Of a DNA stretch of 64,000 nt, positions 27,081 through 37,219 are shown piece by piece. A program made the position numbers and the translations under genes. The first letter of the stretch is position 1. The number at the start of each line of letters is the position of its first letter. The stretch is from Streptomyces globisporus (GTDB lineage: Bacteria > Actinomycetota > Actinomycetes > Streptomycetales > Streptomycetaceae). The DNA lies in NCBI GenBank assembly GCA_014649555.1, contig BMTG01000016.1, positions 1-64,000 of the forward strand, read 5' to 3'. The notes below the pieces were generated by a model, which did no database searches, was not told the DNA's origin, and was given only the letters and a program-made list of their open reading frames with translations.

Positions 27081-30000
27081 GTGAACGGCGATCGGGACGA
27101 GATCCGCGGCGGATGGGACCTGCCCGTCGACGAGTCGTCCGACGCGGATCCCGCCGAGATGACGGGTGAGTTCACCATCGACTACACCCCTCCCGCCTGG
27201 TACACGCAGAACGCGGCGGGGGACTCGTCGGGAGGAGCGGGCTCGCATCTGGCGCCCCCTCCGCCGCCGGTCGGTGCGCCCCTGTCCTCGCCCGGCCTGT
27301 CGGCGACGCCCGGCGGCTTCGAGCCCAACTGGGCGCCCGCACCGCCGACGCCCACTCCGCCGGCGCCCGCCGAGCCGGTTGCCCCGGCGGCTGAGGAGGC
27401 TCCCGCCGCCCCCGCCGCTCCGGAGACACCGCAGGCGCAGGCTCCGGCCGCTCCGAGTCCTGCTGTTCCGGCTGCGGAGAGCGCGGATGCCGGCCCGTTC
27501 GGCGGTGGCGATGTGGAGAGCGGCGCGACGATGCGGTTCTCGCCCGCCGCGCTCAAGCGGGAGATCGCTGAGCGCGAGGCGGAGGCCGCGGCGGCGGACG
27601 CCGCCGGGGCGCAGAGCGACAAGAAGGACGACAAGGCCGAGGAGGCCGACGAGGCCGACGCCCCGGTTTCCTCCGTTACGGGCTCCGAGGACGCTTCCCT
27701 GTCCGGTACGCCCTCGTCCGGTACGCCCTCGTCCGGTACGCCCTCGCCTGATACGCCCTCCGAGCCGTCGGCCTCTCCCGCCTCGCTCACCGAAGCCGCC
27801 TCGGCGGACGCTGCGGACCCCGAGGACGGCGAAGCGGCCGGGACCGGCACGGACGGGACTCCGGGCGCCGATGAAGCACCCGCCGCCGTTACGGACGCGG
27901 GCGCGCAGGACGTCGTACCGCAGGACGCCGCGCCCCAGGACGCGCCGCCGCCCGCTGCCGACGCCCCGCAGGCCGCCGCCGCACCGGTGCCGTGGTCGCC
28001 GCCCGCGCAGGGCGGCGCGCTGCCGCCCCTGCCGCCCGCCTTCCAGCCGGCCGCTCCGGCGCCCTCCGCACCGCAGCCCGCGGCGCAGTGGCCCGGTGCC
28101 GCCCCGGCGAACCAGGTGCCCGGCGGCTACGGCTTCCCCCAGGCGGGCCCGGGGGCCCCGGCGGTCCAGCCGCCGCAGACGCCCCAAGCACCCCAGCCGC
28201 CGCACCAGCAGCAGCCGTTCCCCGGCCAGGCCCCGGGCGCACCGCTGCCGCCGCAGGCGCACCCCCAGTCCCCCCAGAACGCGGGCGGTTACGGCTTCCC
28301 GCCGCAGGGCGGCTACGGCTTCCCGCAGACCGGCCAGCCGGGTCAGCCCGGTCAGCCCCACCAGCAGCAGGGGCAGCCGGGCCAGGCGCCCAACGCACCC
28401 CAGCAGCCGCAGCCCCACGCGCCCTTCCCCGCCCAGGGCACCCCGAACCTCCCCGCCCCCGTCGCCCCGCAGCCGCCGGAGGCGTACGGGCAGCAGCCCC
28501 AGGCCCAAGGCCAGCCCCCCGCCCAGCCCCAGCCGCATCAACAGCAGCCCGTCGACCCGCGTGCGGGCGGCGCCTGGCCCACCCCCGTCGCGCACGACCA
28601 GCGCGAGCGGTCCGTGCCGGGCGCCCCGCTCGGGTACACCGCGGCCGTCGAGCTCTCCTCCGACCGGCTGGTGCGGGGCAAGCAGAAGGCGAAGAGCAGC
28701 CGGAACCCCTCCGCCGCCTCCCGGTTCAAGCTGGGCGGCAAGAAGGAGGAGGCCGAGCGGCTGCGCAAGCTGGAGCTGATCCGTACGCCGGTGCTCTCCT
28801 GCTACCGCATCGCCGTCATCAGCCTCAAGGGCGGCGTGGGCAAGACCACGACCACGACCGCGCTCGGCTCGACCCTGGCCACCGAGCGGCAGGACAAGAT
28901 CCTCGCCATCGACGCCAACCCGGACGCCGGCACGCTCGGCCGCCGCGTGCGCCGCGAGACCGGGGCGACCATCCGTGACCTGGTCCAGGCGATCCCGTAC
29001 CTCAACTCGTACATGGACATCCGCCGGTTCACCTCGCAGGCGCCCTCCGGTCTGGAGATCATCGCCAACGACGTGGACCCGGCCGTCTCGACGACGTTCA
29101 ACGACGAGGACTACCGGCGCGCGATCGAGGTGTTGGGCAAGCAGTACCCGATCATCCTCACCGACTCCGGCACCGGCCTCCTCTACAGCGCGATGCGCGG
29201 GGTCCTCGACCTCGCCGACCAGCTGATCATCATCTCGACCCCTTCGGTCGACGGGGCCTCCAGCGCCTCCACGACGCTGGACTGGCTGTCGGCGCACGGG
29301 TACGCGGACCTGGTGCAGCGTTCGCTGACCGTCATCTCCGGGGTCCGCGAGACCGGCAAGATGATCAAGGTGGACGACATCGTGCAGCACTTCGAGACGC
29401 GCTGCCGCGGTGTCGTCGTCGTGCCGTTCGACGAGCACCTGGCGGCGGGGGCCGAGGTCGACCTCGACATGATGCGGCCCAAGACCCGTGAGGCGTACTT
29501 CCACCTCTCGGCGCTGGTGGCCGAGGACTTCGCGCGGGCCCAGCAGCAGCAGGGGCTGTGGACGGCGGACGGCCAGAACCCGCCGCCGCAGTTCGCCCCG
29601 CCGATGCCCGGCCACCAGGGCTACCCGGGACAGGGTCAGGGCCAGCCGATGCCGGGCCGGCCGGGCGCCCCCGGTCAGCCGATGCCCGGACAGCCCGCAG
29701 CAGGACAGCCGGTCCCTGGCCACCAGTTCCCCGGCCAGCAGACCCCGGGTCAGCAGATCCCCGGTCAGCAGCCGTACGCGCCGCAGCAGCCCGGCCCCGG
29801 CCAGCCCTACCCGCCGCAGGCGCACCAGGGCCAGCAGCCGCAGCACCCCGGCCAGCCGCAGCAGGGACAGCCGGGGCAGCAGCCCTACAGCGGTCAGCCG
29901 TACGGCGGGCAGCCGCCGTACGGGGGATATCAGACGGCCGGTCAGCCGGGCGCACCCCAGGCCCCCTACCCGCCGCAGGCGGCGCCGGGCGGACCGCAGA

Positions 30001-30191
30001 ACGGGTGGCAGCAGTCGCCTCCCCCGCAGGGCGGGCCCGGTGCACCCGGGGCCGGCGTGCCGCAGCAGGGACAGCCGGAGCAGCAGGGCGGACAGGCCAA
30101 CCCGGCAGGCCAGCCCGATCTGCAGGGCCCCGTGCCTCCGGCCGGGTGGCAGCAGACGCCTCCGCAGCCGCCGCCGGCACCGCAGCAGTAG
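27081..30191 (+). CDS. MinD/ParA-like ATPase with Pro-rich arms (EspI-like)
   Basis: A 1036-residue protein with three parts. Residues 1 to about 560 are disordered and rich in Pro, Ala, Gln and acidic residues, including a short TPSSG repeat. Residues about 575-830 form a MinD-type ATPase with the deviant Walker A KGGVGKTT (583-590) and the switch segment [10 protein letters not shown]. Residues about 845-1036 are rich in Pro, Gln and Gly. The GTG at 27081 has AGGAGG four bases upstream. This architecture matches the EspI-like proteins of ESX loci, thought to regulate secretion in response to energy state. A strong terminator follows, closing the locus. Confidence 0.85.
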   Translation: MNGDRDEIRGGWDLPVDESSDADPAEMTGEFTIDYTPPAWYTQNAAGDSSGGAGSHLAPPPPPVGAPLSSPGLSATPGGFEPNWAPAPPTPTPPAPAEPVAPAAEEAPAAPAAPETPQAQAPAAPSPAVPAAESADAGPFGGGDVESGATMRFSPAALKREIAEREAEAAAADAAGAQSDKKDDKAEEADEADAPVSSVTGSEDASLSGTPSSGTPSSGTPSPDTPSEPSASPASLTEAASADAADPEDGEAAGTGTDGTPGADEAPAAVTDAGAQDVVPQDAAPQDAPPPAADAPQAAAAPVPWSPPAQGGALPPLPPAFQPAAPAPSAPQPAAQWPGAAPANQVPGGYGFPQAGPGAPAVQPPQTPQAPQPPHQQQPFPGQAPGAPLPPQAHPQSPQNAGGYGFPPQGGYGFPQTGQPGQPGQPHQQQGQPGQAPNAPQQPQPHAPFPAQGTPNLPAPVAPQPPEAYGQQPQAQGQPPAQPQPHQQQPVDPRAGGAWPTPVAHDQRERSVPGAPLGYTAAVELSSDRLVRGKQKAKSSRNPSAASRFKLGGKKEEAERLRKLELIRTPVLSCYRIAVISLKGGVGKTTTTTALGSTLATERQDKILAIDANPDAGTLGRRVRRETGATIRDLVQAIPYLNSYMDIRRFTSQAPSGLEIIANDVDPAVSTTFNDEDYRRAIEVLGKQYPIILTDSGTGLLYSAMRGVLDLADQLIIISTPSVDGASSASTTLDWLSAHGYADLVQRSLTVISGVRETGKMIKVDDIVQHFETRCRGVVVVPFDEHLAAGAEVDLDMMRPKTREAYFHLSALVAEDFARAQQQQGLWTADGQNPPPQFAPPMPGHQGYPGQGQGQPMPGRPGAPGQPMPGQPAAGQPVPGHQFPGQQTPGQQIPGQQPYAPQQPGPGQPYPPQAHQGQQPQHPGQPQQGQPGQQPYSGQPYGGQPPYGGYQTAGQPGAPQAPYPPQAAPGGPQNGWQQSPPPQGGPGAPGAGVPQQGQPEQQGGQANPAGQPDLQGPVPPAGWQQTPPQPPPAPQQ

Positions 30192-30237
30192 GCCGGTGGA
30201 AGGGCCGCCGAAACGGCCTGAGTGGTTTAGACCAATG

Positions 30238-30269
30238 AGGGCTCGCATCGCTCACGCGGTGCGAGCCCT
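30238..30269 (+). terminator. terminator after the MinD-like gene
   Basis: Arms AGGGCTCGCATCGC (30238-30251) and GCGGTGCGAGCCCT (30256-30269) make a 14-bp stem with one T-G wobble and a 4-base loop, 46 bases after the stop. Confidence 0.8.
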
Positions 30270-30296
30270 TCCGCATTCCCGCAGCCCACACGCGGT

Positions 30297-30337
30297 TTGA
30301 CACACCGTTGACGAGCCTCGACCACCGCTGATAAACC
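30297..30337 (+). promoter_or_regulatory. possible promoter of the peptide transporter operon
   Basis: Two -35-like hexamers, TTGACA (30297-30302) and TTGACG (30308-30313), lie upstream of the binding-protein gene. TAAACC (30332-30337) follows the second after 18 bases but is a poor -10. The -35 candidates are good and the -10 is uncertain. Confidence 0.35.
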
Positions 30338-30409
30338 TTCGCATCACCAACTGGCGAACCAGAGATCTGCCCGCCTTCTTCAGCGAGTGATGACGCGAGG
30401 TCCCCGTCC

Positions 30410-32287
30410 ATGGTCACAAGAGTTCCTCACCACTCCGTCCGGCCACGCCGACGCCTACGCCTCCTGCTGGCCTCCGGAGCGGCCGCCCTGGCGCTCGCCG
30501 CCGGTTCCGTCGTTCCGGGCAACCCGCTCGCGCCCGCGCCCTCCGAGGCTCGCGCCGACGACGGGAAGACGACGCTCACGGTCGCCGTCGCGCAGAGCGT
30601 CGACTCCCTCAGCCCGTTCCTGGCGCAGCGGCTCGTCAGCACGAGCATCCACCGGCTGATGTACGACTACCTCACCAACTACGACGCCAAGGACAACAAG
30701 GCGATCCCGGGTCTGGCCACCGCATGGGAGCCCTCCGCGGACAAGCTGACCTGGACGTACACGATCCGCTCGGACTCGAAGTGGTCCGACGGGCAGCAGG
30801 CCACCGCCGAGGACGCGGCCTGGACGTTCAACAAGATGATGACCGACGAGGGCGCGGCCACCTCCAACGGCAGCTTCGTCGGCAACTTCGAGAAGGTGAC
30901 CGCCCCCAGCAAGGACAAGCTGGTCATCAAGCTCAAGGAGCCGCAGGCCACGATGGCCGCGCTCGACGTCCCGATCGTGCCCCGGCACGTCTGGGAGAAG
31001 GTCGGCGACTTCTCGAAGTTCAACAACGACAAGGACTTCCCCGTCGTGGGGAACGGTCCGTTCATCCTGACGGACTACAAGGTCGACAGCTTTGTGAAGC
31101 TCAAGGCCAACAAGGACTTCTGGCGCGGATCGCCCAAGTTCGACGAGCTGGTCTTCCGCTACTACAAGGACCAGGACGCGGCCGTGGCCGCCCTGCGCAA
31201 GGGTGAGGTCTCCTTCGTCGCGGGCAGCCCCAGCCTGACGCCCGCCCAGTCCGCCTCGCTGGAGAAGGCCCCGGACATCAAGGTGAACGACGCCCCGGGC
31301 CGCCGCTTCTTCGCGCTCGCCGTCAACCCGGGTGCGCGGACCAAGGACGGGCAGAAGTTCGGCGACGGCCACCCGGCGCTCCTGGACCAGAAGGTGCGGC
31401 ACGCGCTGTTCATGGCGGTCGACCGCAAGACGATCATCGACAAGGTCTTCCAGGGCCACGCCGTCGAGGGCGAGGGCTACATCCCGCCGCGCTTCGGCGA
31501 CTACTTCTGGAAGCCGGCGGACGGCCAGAAGCTCGCCTACGACCCGGCGAAGGCGGCCTCCCTCCTCGACGAGGCCGGGTACAAGAAGAACGGGGCGGGC
31601 AAGCGCGTCGGCAAGGACGGCAAGCCTCTCGACTTCCGTATCCTCTGCCACGCCACCGACCCCAACGACAAGGCGATCGGCAAGTACCTCCAGGAGTGGT
31701 GGGGCGAGCAGGGCATCGGGCTGAAGGTCGACTGCCTCGACAACGTTTCCGACCCCTGGTACGCCGGTGAGTACGACCTCGCCTTCGACGGCTGGTCCGT
31801 CAACCCCGACCCCGACTTCGTCCTCTCCATCCACACCTGCGCCGCGCTGCCGGCCAAGGCGAAGGAGACGGCCGCGACCGACAACTTCATCTGCGACAAG
31901 CAGTACGACGACCTCTACAAGAAGCAACTGGCGGAGTACGACCCCGCCAAGCGGGCGGATCTGGTCAAGCAACTGGAGTCGCGGCTGTACGACACCGGGT
32001 ACATGAACGTCATGGCGTACCCGAATGCCGTCGAGGCCTACCGCACCGACCACATCGAGTCCATCACCACCATGCCGTCGGCCGCGGGCAACATCTACGG
32101 CCAGGACGGTTACTGGAGCTGGTGGTCGGCGGTCCCGGCCGCCGGGGCCTCCTCGTCCGGTTCCTCCGACTCCGGTGGCTCCTCCACCGGGGTGCTCGTC
32201 GGGGTCGGGATCGCCGTCGTCGTCCTCGCCGGTGGCGGACTGCTGTTCGCCATGCGTCGCCGCTCCACCGCGGAAGACCGTGAATAG
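30410..32287 (+). CDS. peptide ABC transporter substrate-binding protein
   Basis: A family 5 extracellular solute-binding protein of 625 residues. The arginine-rich N-terminus (RPRRRLRLLLASG) and hydrophobic stretch form a signal peptide ending ARA-DDG near residue 50. The binding fold runs from TTLTVAVAQSVDSLSPF to about residue 575. There is no lipobox cysteine. Instead a Ser/Gly-rich linker leads to a membrane helix at about 594-613 (VLVGVGIAVVVLAGGGLLF) and the basic stop MRRRSTAEDRE. It is therefore probably anchored through its C-terminus. It starts a five-gene operon with both permeases and both ATPases; peptides are the likely cargo. Confidence 0.9.
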   Translation: MVTRVPHHSVRPRRRLRLLLASGAAALALAAGSVVPGNPLAPAPSEARADDGKTTLTVAVAQSVDSLSPFLAQRLVSTSIHRLMYDYLTNYDAKDNKAIPGLATAWEPSADKLTWTYTIRSDSKWSDGQQATAEDAAWTFNKMMTDEGAATSNGSFVGNFEKVTAPSKDKLVIKLKEPQATMAALDVPIVPRHVWEKVGDFSKFNNDKDFPVVGNGPFILTDYKVDSFVKLKANKDFWRGSPKFDELVFRYYKDQDAAVAALRKGEVSFVAGSPSLTPAQSASLEKAPDIKVNDAPGRRFFALAVNPGARTKDGQKFGDGHPALLDQKVRHALFMAVDRKTIIDKVFQGHAVEGEGYIPPRFGDYFWKPADGQKLAYDPAKAASLLDEAGYKKNGAGKRVGKDGKPLDFRILCHATDPNDKAIGKYLQEWWGEQGIGLKVDCLDNVSDPWYAGEYDLAFDGWSVNPDPDFVLSIHTCAALPAKAKETAATDNFICDKQYDDLYKKQLAEYDPAKRADLVKQLESRLYDTGYMNVMAYPNAVEAYRTDHIESITTMPSAAGNIYGQDGYWSWWSAVPAAGASSSGSSDSGGSSTGVLVGVGIAVVVLAGGGLLFAMRRRSTAEDRE

Positions 32288-32290
32288 TCC

Positions 32291-33382
32291 ATGAGCTCAG
32301 AAAGCACTCCCGCCCTGCTGAAGGGCGCGGCGGGCGTGGAGAGCACCGCATCCGGCGGCCCGGCTCCGGCCGGGCCGTCGGCCCGCTCCCCACGCTCCCG
32401 CAGTACGGCTGCCTACGCCCGCTACGCTGCGGGCAAGCTCGCCGGGGCGGCCGTCTCCCTCTTCGCCGTCCTCGTCACCAGTTTCTTCCTCTTCCGCCTG
32501 ATCCCCGGCGACCCGGTCAAGCAAATGACCGGCGGCCGTCAGGTGTCGACCGAACAGATCGCGGCGATGCGCCGTGAGTTCGGGCTCGACCTGCCGCTGT
32601 GGCAGCAGTTCACGCAGTACTGCGGCAAGGCGCTGACCGGCGACTTCGGTACGTCGTACCAGTTCCGCGCCCCGGTCGTCGACAAGATCACCGAGGCGCT
32701 GCCCGCCACCCTGCTGCTGACCGGCACCGCCTTCGTCATCTACACGCTGCTCGGCATCTGGCTGGGCGCGCGCTCCGCGTGGCGCAACGGCAGTGCCGGG
32801 GACCGGGCCAACACGGCGTTCGCGCTGACGCTGTACTCGGTGCCGTCGTTCTGGCTCGGTCTGCTCCTCATCATCACCCTGTCGGTGGGCATCGGCCCGA
32901 TCCCCGGGATGTTCCCGACCGGCGGTATGGAGTCCGGCGACACCGAGGGCTTCGACCGGGTGCTGGACATCGCCCACCACCTGGTGCTGCCCGTCGTCAC
33001 GCTGGTCGCCGTGGAGTACGCGCGCACCCTGCTGGTGATGCGCTCCTCGCTGCTCGACGAGATGGGCAGCGACTACCTGACCACGGCTCGTGCCAAGGGG
33101 CTGCGCGACGACCTCGTCCGCCGGAAGCACGCCGTGCCGAACGCGATGCTGCCCACCGTCACCCTGCTCTTCGTGAACCTCGGTACGACGGTGGCGGGGG
33201 CGATCCTGGTGGAGACGGTGTTCTCCTGGCCGGGTCTCGGCGGCCTCTTCTACCAGGCGCTGAGCGTGCCCGACCTGCCGTTGGTGCAGGCGCTGTTCTT
33301 CGTGTTCGCCGCCGCGGTGATCCTGATGAACACGCTCGCCGATGTGATCTATCCGCTGCTCGATCCCCGGGTGGGCCGATGA
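32291..33382 (+). CDS. peptide ABC transporter permease, DppB/OppB type
   Basis: A 363-residue permease with about six membrane helices and a disordered 45-residue N-terminal extension. The EAA-type loop that contacts the ATPases is visible as DYLTTARAKGLRDDLV, and the family hallmark ETVFSWPGLGGLF follows. The start lies three bases after the binding-protein stop, and the end overlaps the next permease by four bases. Together with the next three genes this is a complete importer. Confidence 0.92.
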   Translation: MSSESTPALLKGAAGVESTASGGPAPAGPSARSPRSRSTAAYARYAAGKLAGAAVSLFAVLVTSFFLFRLIPGDPVKQMTGGRQVSTEQIAAMRREFGLDLPLWQQFTQYCGKALTGDFGTSYQFRAPVVDKITEALPATLLLTGTAFVIYTLLGIWLGARSAWRNGSAGDRANTAFALTLYSVPSFWLGLLLIITLSVGIGPIPGMFPTGGMESGDTEGFDRVLDIAHHLVLPVVTLVAVEYARTLLVMRSSLLDEMGSDYLTTARAKGLRDDLVRRKHAVPNAMLPTVTLLFVNLGTTVAGAILVETVFSWPGLGGLFYQALSVPDLPLVQALFFVFAAAVILMNTLADVIYPLLDPRVGR

Positions 33383-34344
33383 CGACGTCGATGGAGAAGC
33401 CCTCCGAACCGCAGGAGCCGGACGCCCGCAAGCTCCCCGGGGATGTGCGGGCACAGAGCCCGCGCGCCCTGACCCGGGCCCGGCGGCGGCAGGCGGTGGC
33501 CCGCTTCTGGCAGCAGTACCGCACGCACCGCGCCGGTCTCGTCGGGCTCGCCGTGCTCGCGGTGATCGCCCTGCTGGCGCTGACCGCACCGCTGCTGGTG
33601 GGGGCCGACTCGCAGAGCGTGACGAACGCCCCGGGCGGCCCGCTGGAGGAGCCGAGCGGTGAATTCCCGCTCGGGACCGACCAGTTCGGGCGCAGCCTGC
33701 TGGCCCTGATGCTGTGGGGCACGCGGGTGTCGCTGACGGTCGGGCTGCTCGCCGCCTTCCTGTCGGTGGCGATCGGCACCCTGATCGGGATCACCGCGGG
33801 CCACTTCAAGGGCTGGTACGCCACCGTCATCATGCGGGTGACGGACTGGTTCCTGGTGATGCCGACCCTGGTGCTGGCCATCGCCCTGGCCACGGTCCTC
33901 TCCCGGTCGATCTGGACGACGATCCTGGCGATCGGCGTGACGACCTGGCCGACGACCGCCCGCTTGGTCCGCGCCCAGACGCTGTCCGTCGAGTCCCGCC
34001 CGTACATCGAACGCTCGCGGGCGCTCGGCGGCGGTCACGGGCACATCATGTCGCGTCACGTCCTGCCCAACGTCATGCCGCTGGTGCTCGCCCAGACCAC
34101 GCTCGTGATCTCCACCGCCATCCTCACCGAAGCCACCCTCGCCTTCCTCGGGCTCAGCGATCCCACGATCGTCTCCTGGGGCGGGCTGCTCCAGGACGCC
34201 CGTGAGGCCGGCGCGGTCTCCTCCGGCAACTGGTGGTACCTCGCTCCGCCCGGACTCGCCATCGCCGTGGTCGCCCTCGCCTTCACGCTGTGCGGCCGCA
34301 CCATCGAGTCCGTGCTCAACCCCAAGCTGGGGGTGTCCCGTTGA
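33379..34344 (+). CDS. peptide ABC transporter permease, DppC/OppC type
   Basis: A 321-residue second permease. The N-terminal OppC segment (ARFWQQYRTHRAGLVGLAVLAV), the hallmark GTDQFGRSLLALMLWGTR and the EAA loop (YIERSRALGGGHGHIM) are all present. The ATG overlaps the upstream stop (ATGA). The reading frame stays open 260 codons further upstream, but that part lies over the DppB gene in another frame and is not coding. Confidence 0.92.
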   Translation: MTTSMEKPSEPQEPDARKLPGDVRAQSPRALTRARRRQAVARFWQQYRTHRAGLVGLAVLAVIALLALTAPLLVGADSQSVTNAPGGPLEEPSGEFPLGTDQFGRSLLALMLWGTRVSLTVGLLAAFLSVAIGTLIGITAGHFKGWYATVIMRVTDWFLVMPTLVLAIALATVLSRSIWTTILAIGVTTWPTTARLVRAQTLSVESRPYIERSRALGGGHGHIMSRHVLPNVMPLVLAQTTLVISTAILTEATLAFLGLSDPTIVSWGGLLQDAREAGAVSSGNWWYLAPPGLAIAVVALAFTLCGRTIESVLNPKLGVSR

Positions 34345-35462
34345 CCGCCACGACCACGACCACCACGCCGAACCCCGACCCGTCAGGATCGCCCGGCCTG
34401 TCGGAGCCGGTCGGCGATCCCCCGCTCCTGGAGGTGCGGAATCTGACCGTCACCTACGGCGGCGGGGCCGACGCCGTCCCCGCCGTACGGGGGGTCGATC
34501 TGCGGGTCGAGGCCGGGCAGAAGCTCGGCATCGCCGGGGAGTCCGGCTGCGGGAAGTCCACCCTGGCCCTGGCCCTGCTCCGCCTCCTGCCCGCGACGGC
34601 GAAGCTGACGGGCGAGATCCTGCTCGACGGCGAGGACGTCCTCACCATGAAGTGGGGGCGGCTGCGGGCGGTCCGCTGGGCGGGCGCGTCCATCGTCTTC
34701 CAGGGCGCGATGCACTCGCTGAACGCCGTCCACCGGGTCGGCGACCAGATCGCCGAGCCGATCCTGCTGCACAGCAAGGCCACCCCGGCCGCCGCCCGCA
34801 AGCGCGCCGGTGAGCTGCTGGAGCAGGTGGGCCTGCCCGCCGCCCGCGCGCAGGCGTATCCGCACGAGCTGTCCGGCGGGCAGCGCCAGCGCGTGATGAT
34901 CGCGATGGCGCTCGCCTGCGATCCGCGGCTGATCGTGGCGGACGAGCCGACGACCGCGCTGGACGTGATGATCCAGGCCCAGATCCTGCGCCTGATCGAG
35001 CAGCTCGTGGCCGACCAGAACGTCGGCCTGATCATGATCAGCCACGACCTCGCGGTGCTCGCCGACACCTGCGACCGGCTCTCGGTGATGTACGCGGGCC
35101 GGGTCGTGGAGGAGGGCCCGGCCCGGCAGGTGTACACCGACGCCCGGCACCCGTACGGCAAGGCCCTCTCCGCCGCGTTCCCGAGGATCGGGGACCTGTC
35201 CTCGCGGCACGCCCCGCGCGGACTGCCGGGTGACCCGCCGGATCCGGCCGCGCTGCCGGGCGGCTGCACGTTCCACCCGCGGTGCCCGGTGGCGCTGGAC
35301 GTCTGCGACACCGAGGACCAGGAGCTGCGGGAGGCCGGGGCGGAACGCCGGGCGGCCTGCGTCCTGGTGGACGTGGACGGCAGACAGCCCCACGCGGACG
35401 GCGCACGACCCCGTGCGGACGGCGCGCAGCCCGGGGACGACGATGCAAGGAGCACCTCATGA
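34341..35462 (+). CDS. peptide ABC transporter ATPase, DppD/OppD type
   Basis: A 373-residue ATPase. Walker [10 protein letters not shown], signature LSGGQRQRV, Walker [13 protein letters not shown] and the C-terminal oligopeptide-transporter motif CTFHPRCP are all present. The best start is the TTG at 34341, which overlaps the DppC stop (TTGA) and has GGGGGTG five bases upstream. Upstream codons in this frame lie over DppC. The tail after the CTFHPRCP region is rich in Asp, Arg and Pro. Confidence 0.9.
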   Translation: MTATTTTTTPNPDPSGSPGLSEPVGDPPLLEVRNLTVTYGGGADAVPAVRGVDLRVEAGQKLGIAGESGCGKSTLALALLRLLPATAKLTGEILLDGEDVLTMKWGRLRAVRWAGASIVFQGAMHSLNAVHRVGDQIAEPILLHSKATPAAARKRAGELLEQVGLPAARAQAYPHELSGGQRQRVMIAMALACDPRLIVADEPTTALDVMIQAQILRLIEQLVADQNVGLIMISHDLAVLADTCDRLSVMYAGRVVEEGPARQVYTDARHPYGKALSAAFPRIGDLSSRHAPRGLPGDPPDPAALPGGCTFHPRCPVALDVCDTEDQELREAGAERRAACVLVDVDGRQPHADGARPRADGAQPGDDDARSTS

Positions 35463-36502
35463 GCACCACGCCCGTCGTCAGCACCGCGCCCCTCCTCAGC
35501 GCCGAGGAGCTGAAGGTCGCCTTCCCCGGTCGGCGCGGGGCCGCCACCGCCCGCGCCGTCGACGGTGTCGACCTGGACATCCGGCCCGGCGAGATCGTCG
35601 CACTGGTCGGCGAGTCCGGCTGCGGCAAGACGACGCTCGCCCGGTCCCTGCTCGGCCTGGTCCCGCCCACCTCGGGGCGGGTCACCTTCGGCGGCACCCC
35701 GCTCGACTACGCGGGCCGGGCGCTGAAGGCGTACCGCAAACGCGTGCAGCTGGTCCTCCAGGACCCGAGCGGCTCGCTCAACCCCCGGCACACGGTGTAC
35801 GACGCGGTGGCCGAGGGGCTGCGCATCCACGGTTACGCGGGCGACGAGCGGGCGGCCGTCTCGGAAGCCCTCTCCCGGGCGGGCCTGCGCCCCCCGGAGC
35901 GGTTCTTCCTGCGCTTCCCGCACGAGCTGTCGGGCGGTCAGCGCCAGCGCGTCGTGATCGCCGGGGCCCTGGTGCTGGAGCCGGAGCTGATCGTGGCCGA
36001 CGAGCCGGTGGCCTCGCTGGACGCATCGGTACGGGGGGAGATCCTGGCGCTCCTGCTGCGCCTGCGGGACGAGCTGGGGCTCTCGGCGCTGGTGGTGACC
36101 CATGACCTGGGGCTCGCCTGGAACATCGCGGACCGGGTGGCGGTGATGTATCTGGGCCGGATCGTCGAGACGGGCCCGGTCGAGCAACTGCTCACGGCCC
36201 CTCAGCACCCGTACACCCGGGCCCTGCTGTCCGTCCTTCCGGAGGCGGAGGGCGAACCGGTGGTACTGGCCGGGGAGCCGCCGGACCCCTCGAAGGTGCC
36301 TTCCGGCTGCCGGTTCCACGTCCGCTGCCAGGTCCTGGCCTCGGGCGAGGCGGAGCGGGCGGGGGTGGCCCAGGCCTGCCGCACGGTGGATCTGCCGGTG
36401 CTGAACGGGGGCGGGGACGCCCAGGTGGCGTGCCACTGGGCGGCGGCGAGCCCGCCGACGTACCGACGGCCTGAGGCCGGTGGCCCTCAGCGGGTCCGGT
36501 AG
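35459..36502 (+). CDS. peptide ABC transporter ATPase, DppF/OppF type
   Basis: A 347-residue ATPase with Walker [10 protein letters not shown], signature LSGGQRQRV, Walker [13 protein letters not shown], and the C-terminal motif CRFHVRCQ. The ATG has AAGGAG six bases upstream and overlaps the previous stop by four bases. It ends the operon. Its last 16 bases overlap the converging reductase gene tail to tail, and I see no terminator between them. Confidence 0.92.
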   Translation: MSTTPVVSTAPLLSAEELKVAFPGRRGAATARAVDGVDLDIRPGEIVALVGESGCGKTTLARSLLGLVPPTSGRVTFGGTPLDYAGRALKAYRKRVQLVLQDPSGSLNPRHTVYDAVAEGLRIHGYAGDERAAVSEALSRAGLRPPERFFLRFPHELSGGQRQRVVIAGALVLEPELIVADEPVASLDASVRGEILALLLRLRDELGLSALVVTHDLGLAWNIADRVAVMYLGRIVETGPVEQLLTAPQHPYTRALLSVLPEAEGEPVVLAGEPPDPSKVPSGCRFHVRCQVLASGEAERAGVAQACRTVDLPVLNGGGDAQVACHWAAASPPTYRRPEAGGPQRVR

Positions 36503-37047
36503 CGGGCGTAGATCAGCCCACTCGTGGCGAAGGCGCGCTCCTCGACCAGTTCGAGGTCGAGGCGCACGCCGTCGGGGAAGAACCGCTTGCCGCCGCCGAC
36601 CACGCTCGTGGTGATGAACAGGTGGTACTCGTCCACCAGACCTGCCGCGATGGCCTGGGCCGCGAGGTTCGGGCCGTCGACGGTGAGGTCGGCGTCCGCC
36701 TCGTCCTTGAGCCGGCGTACCGCGTCCGGGTCGAAGGACCGCTCGATGCGGGTCTTCGCGCTGGACACCGCGTCGAGCGTCGCGGAGTACACGACCTTCT
36801 CCGCGGCCTGCCAGTCGCGGGCGTACTGCGCGATGTGCGGCGGCGGGCCGGGCTCGTCGAGCGCGGTCTCCCAGTAGACCATCGTCTCGTACATCCGCCG
36901 GCCGTAGAGGTAGGTGCCGACCGGCCGGAAGAGGTCGTTGACAAAGGTGTGGACCTCCGGGTCCTCGGCCCCGGTGCCGAGGCCGCCCTCCGCTGCCTCG
37001 GCGTAGCCGTCGAGCGAGGTGATCATGGAGTAGATGAGCTTGGCCAC
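36487..37047 (-). CDS. dihydrofolate reductase family protein (RibD C-terminal fold)
   Basis: A 186-residue NADPH-dependent reductase of the RibD/DHFR-like fold common in actinobacteria. It starts AKLIYSMITSLDGYAE, has the middle motif YLYGRRMYETMVYW, and ends [18 protein letters not shown]. The GTG at 37047 has GAAGGAG five bases upstream. The substrate is not known; annotation as true folate reductase would be unsafe. It is divergent from an ArsR-like regulator across a region with a near-perfect palindrome, so it may be controlled by it. Confidence 0.88.
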   Translation of the reverse strand: MAKLIYSMITSLDGYAEAAEGGLGTGAEDPEVHTFVNDLFRPVGTYLYGRRMYETMVYWETALDEPGPPPHIAQYARDWQAAEKVVYSATLDAVSSAKTRIERSFDPDAVRRLKDEADADLTVDGPNLAAQAIAAGLVDEYHLFITTSVVGGGKRFFPDGVRLDLELVEERAFATSGLIYARYRTR

Positions 37048-37158
37048 GGCGTCTCCTTCGGTACGGACGCGCATCTTCCGGCGGTCCGCAGATGATGACC
37101 GCCGCGCACCGCGGAATTCATCGGTCGGCAGGCGTCGACGCTCGCGCCGCGACTAACC

Positions 37159-37202
37159 GCAAAGAGTTCTTCGCGAATAAGTCTTTGCGAAGAACTCTTT
37201 GC
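37159..37202. promoter_or_regulatory. 16-bp inverted-repeat operator between reductase and ArsR genes
   Basis: Perfect 16-bp arms GCAAAGAGTTCTTCGC (37159-37174) and GCGAAGAACTCTTTGC (37187-37202) are separated by 12 bases. The right arm covers the -35 box and spacer of the ArsR promoter. The left arm is placed symmetrically before a weaker minus-strand -10 (TAGTCG, 37155-37150). This is the expected operator of the adjacent ArsR-like protein. Confidence 0.75.
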
Positions 37203-37212
37203 GTTCTAGAGT
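37185..37212 (+). promoter_or_regulatory. promoter of the ArsR-MFS operon, probably leaderless
   Basis: TTGCGA (37185-37190) and TAGAGT (37207-37212) are 16 bases apart. The ATG at 37220 falls where transcription should begin, and there is no ribosome binding site before it, so the mRNA is probably leaderless. Confidence 0.6.
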
Positions 37213-37219
37213 CTGCCTC

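Noticed and set aside
27709-27770. 15-base tandem repeat in the MinD-like gene as a mobile element
   Set aside because: It is in frame, encodes TPSSG-type units in a disordered linker, and fits ordinary low-complexity expansion.
26904-30248. 1114-residue minus-strand frame opposite the MinD-like gene
   Set aside because: Its composition is Leu/Arg/Gly low-complexity produced by the Pro/Gln codons on the other strand. The plus frame has a clear ATPase domain and ribosome site.
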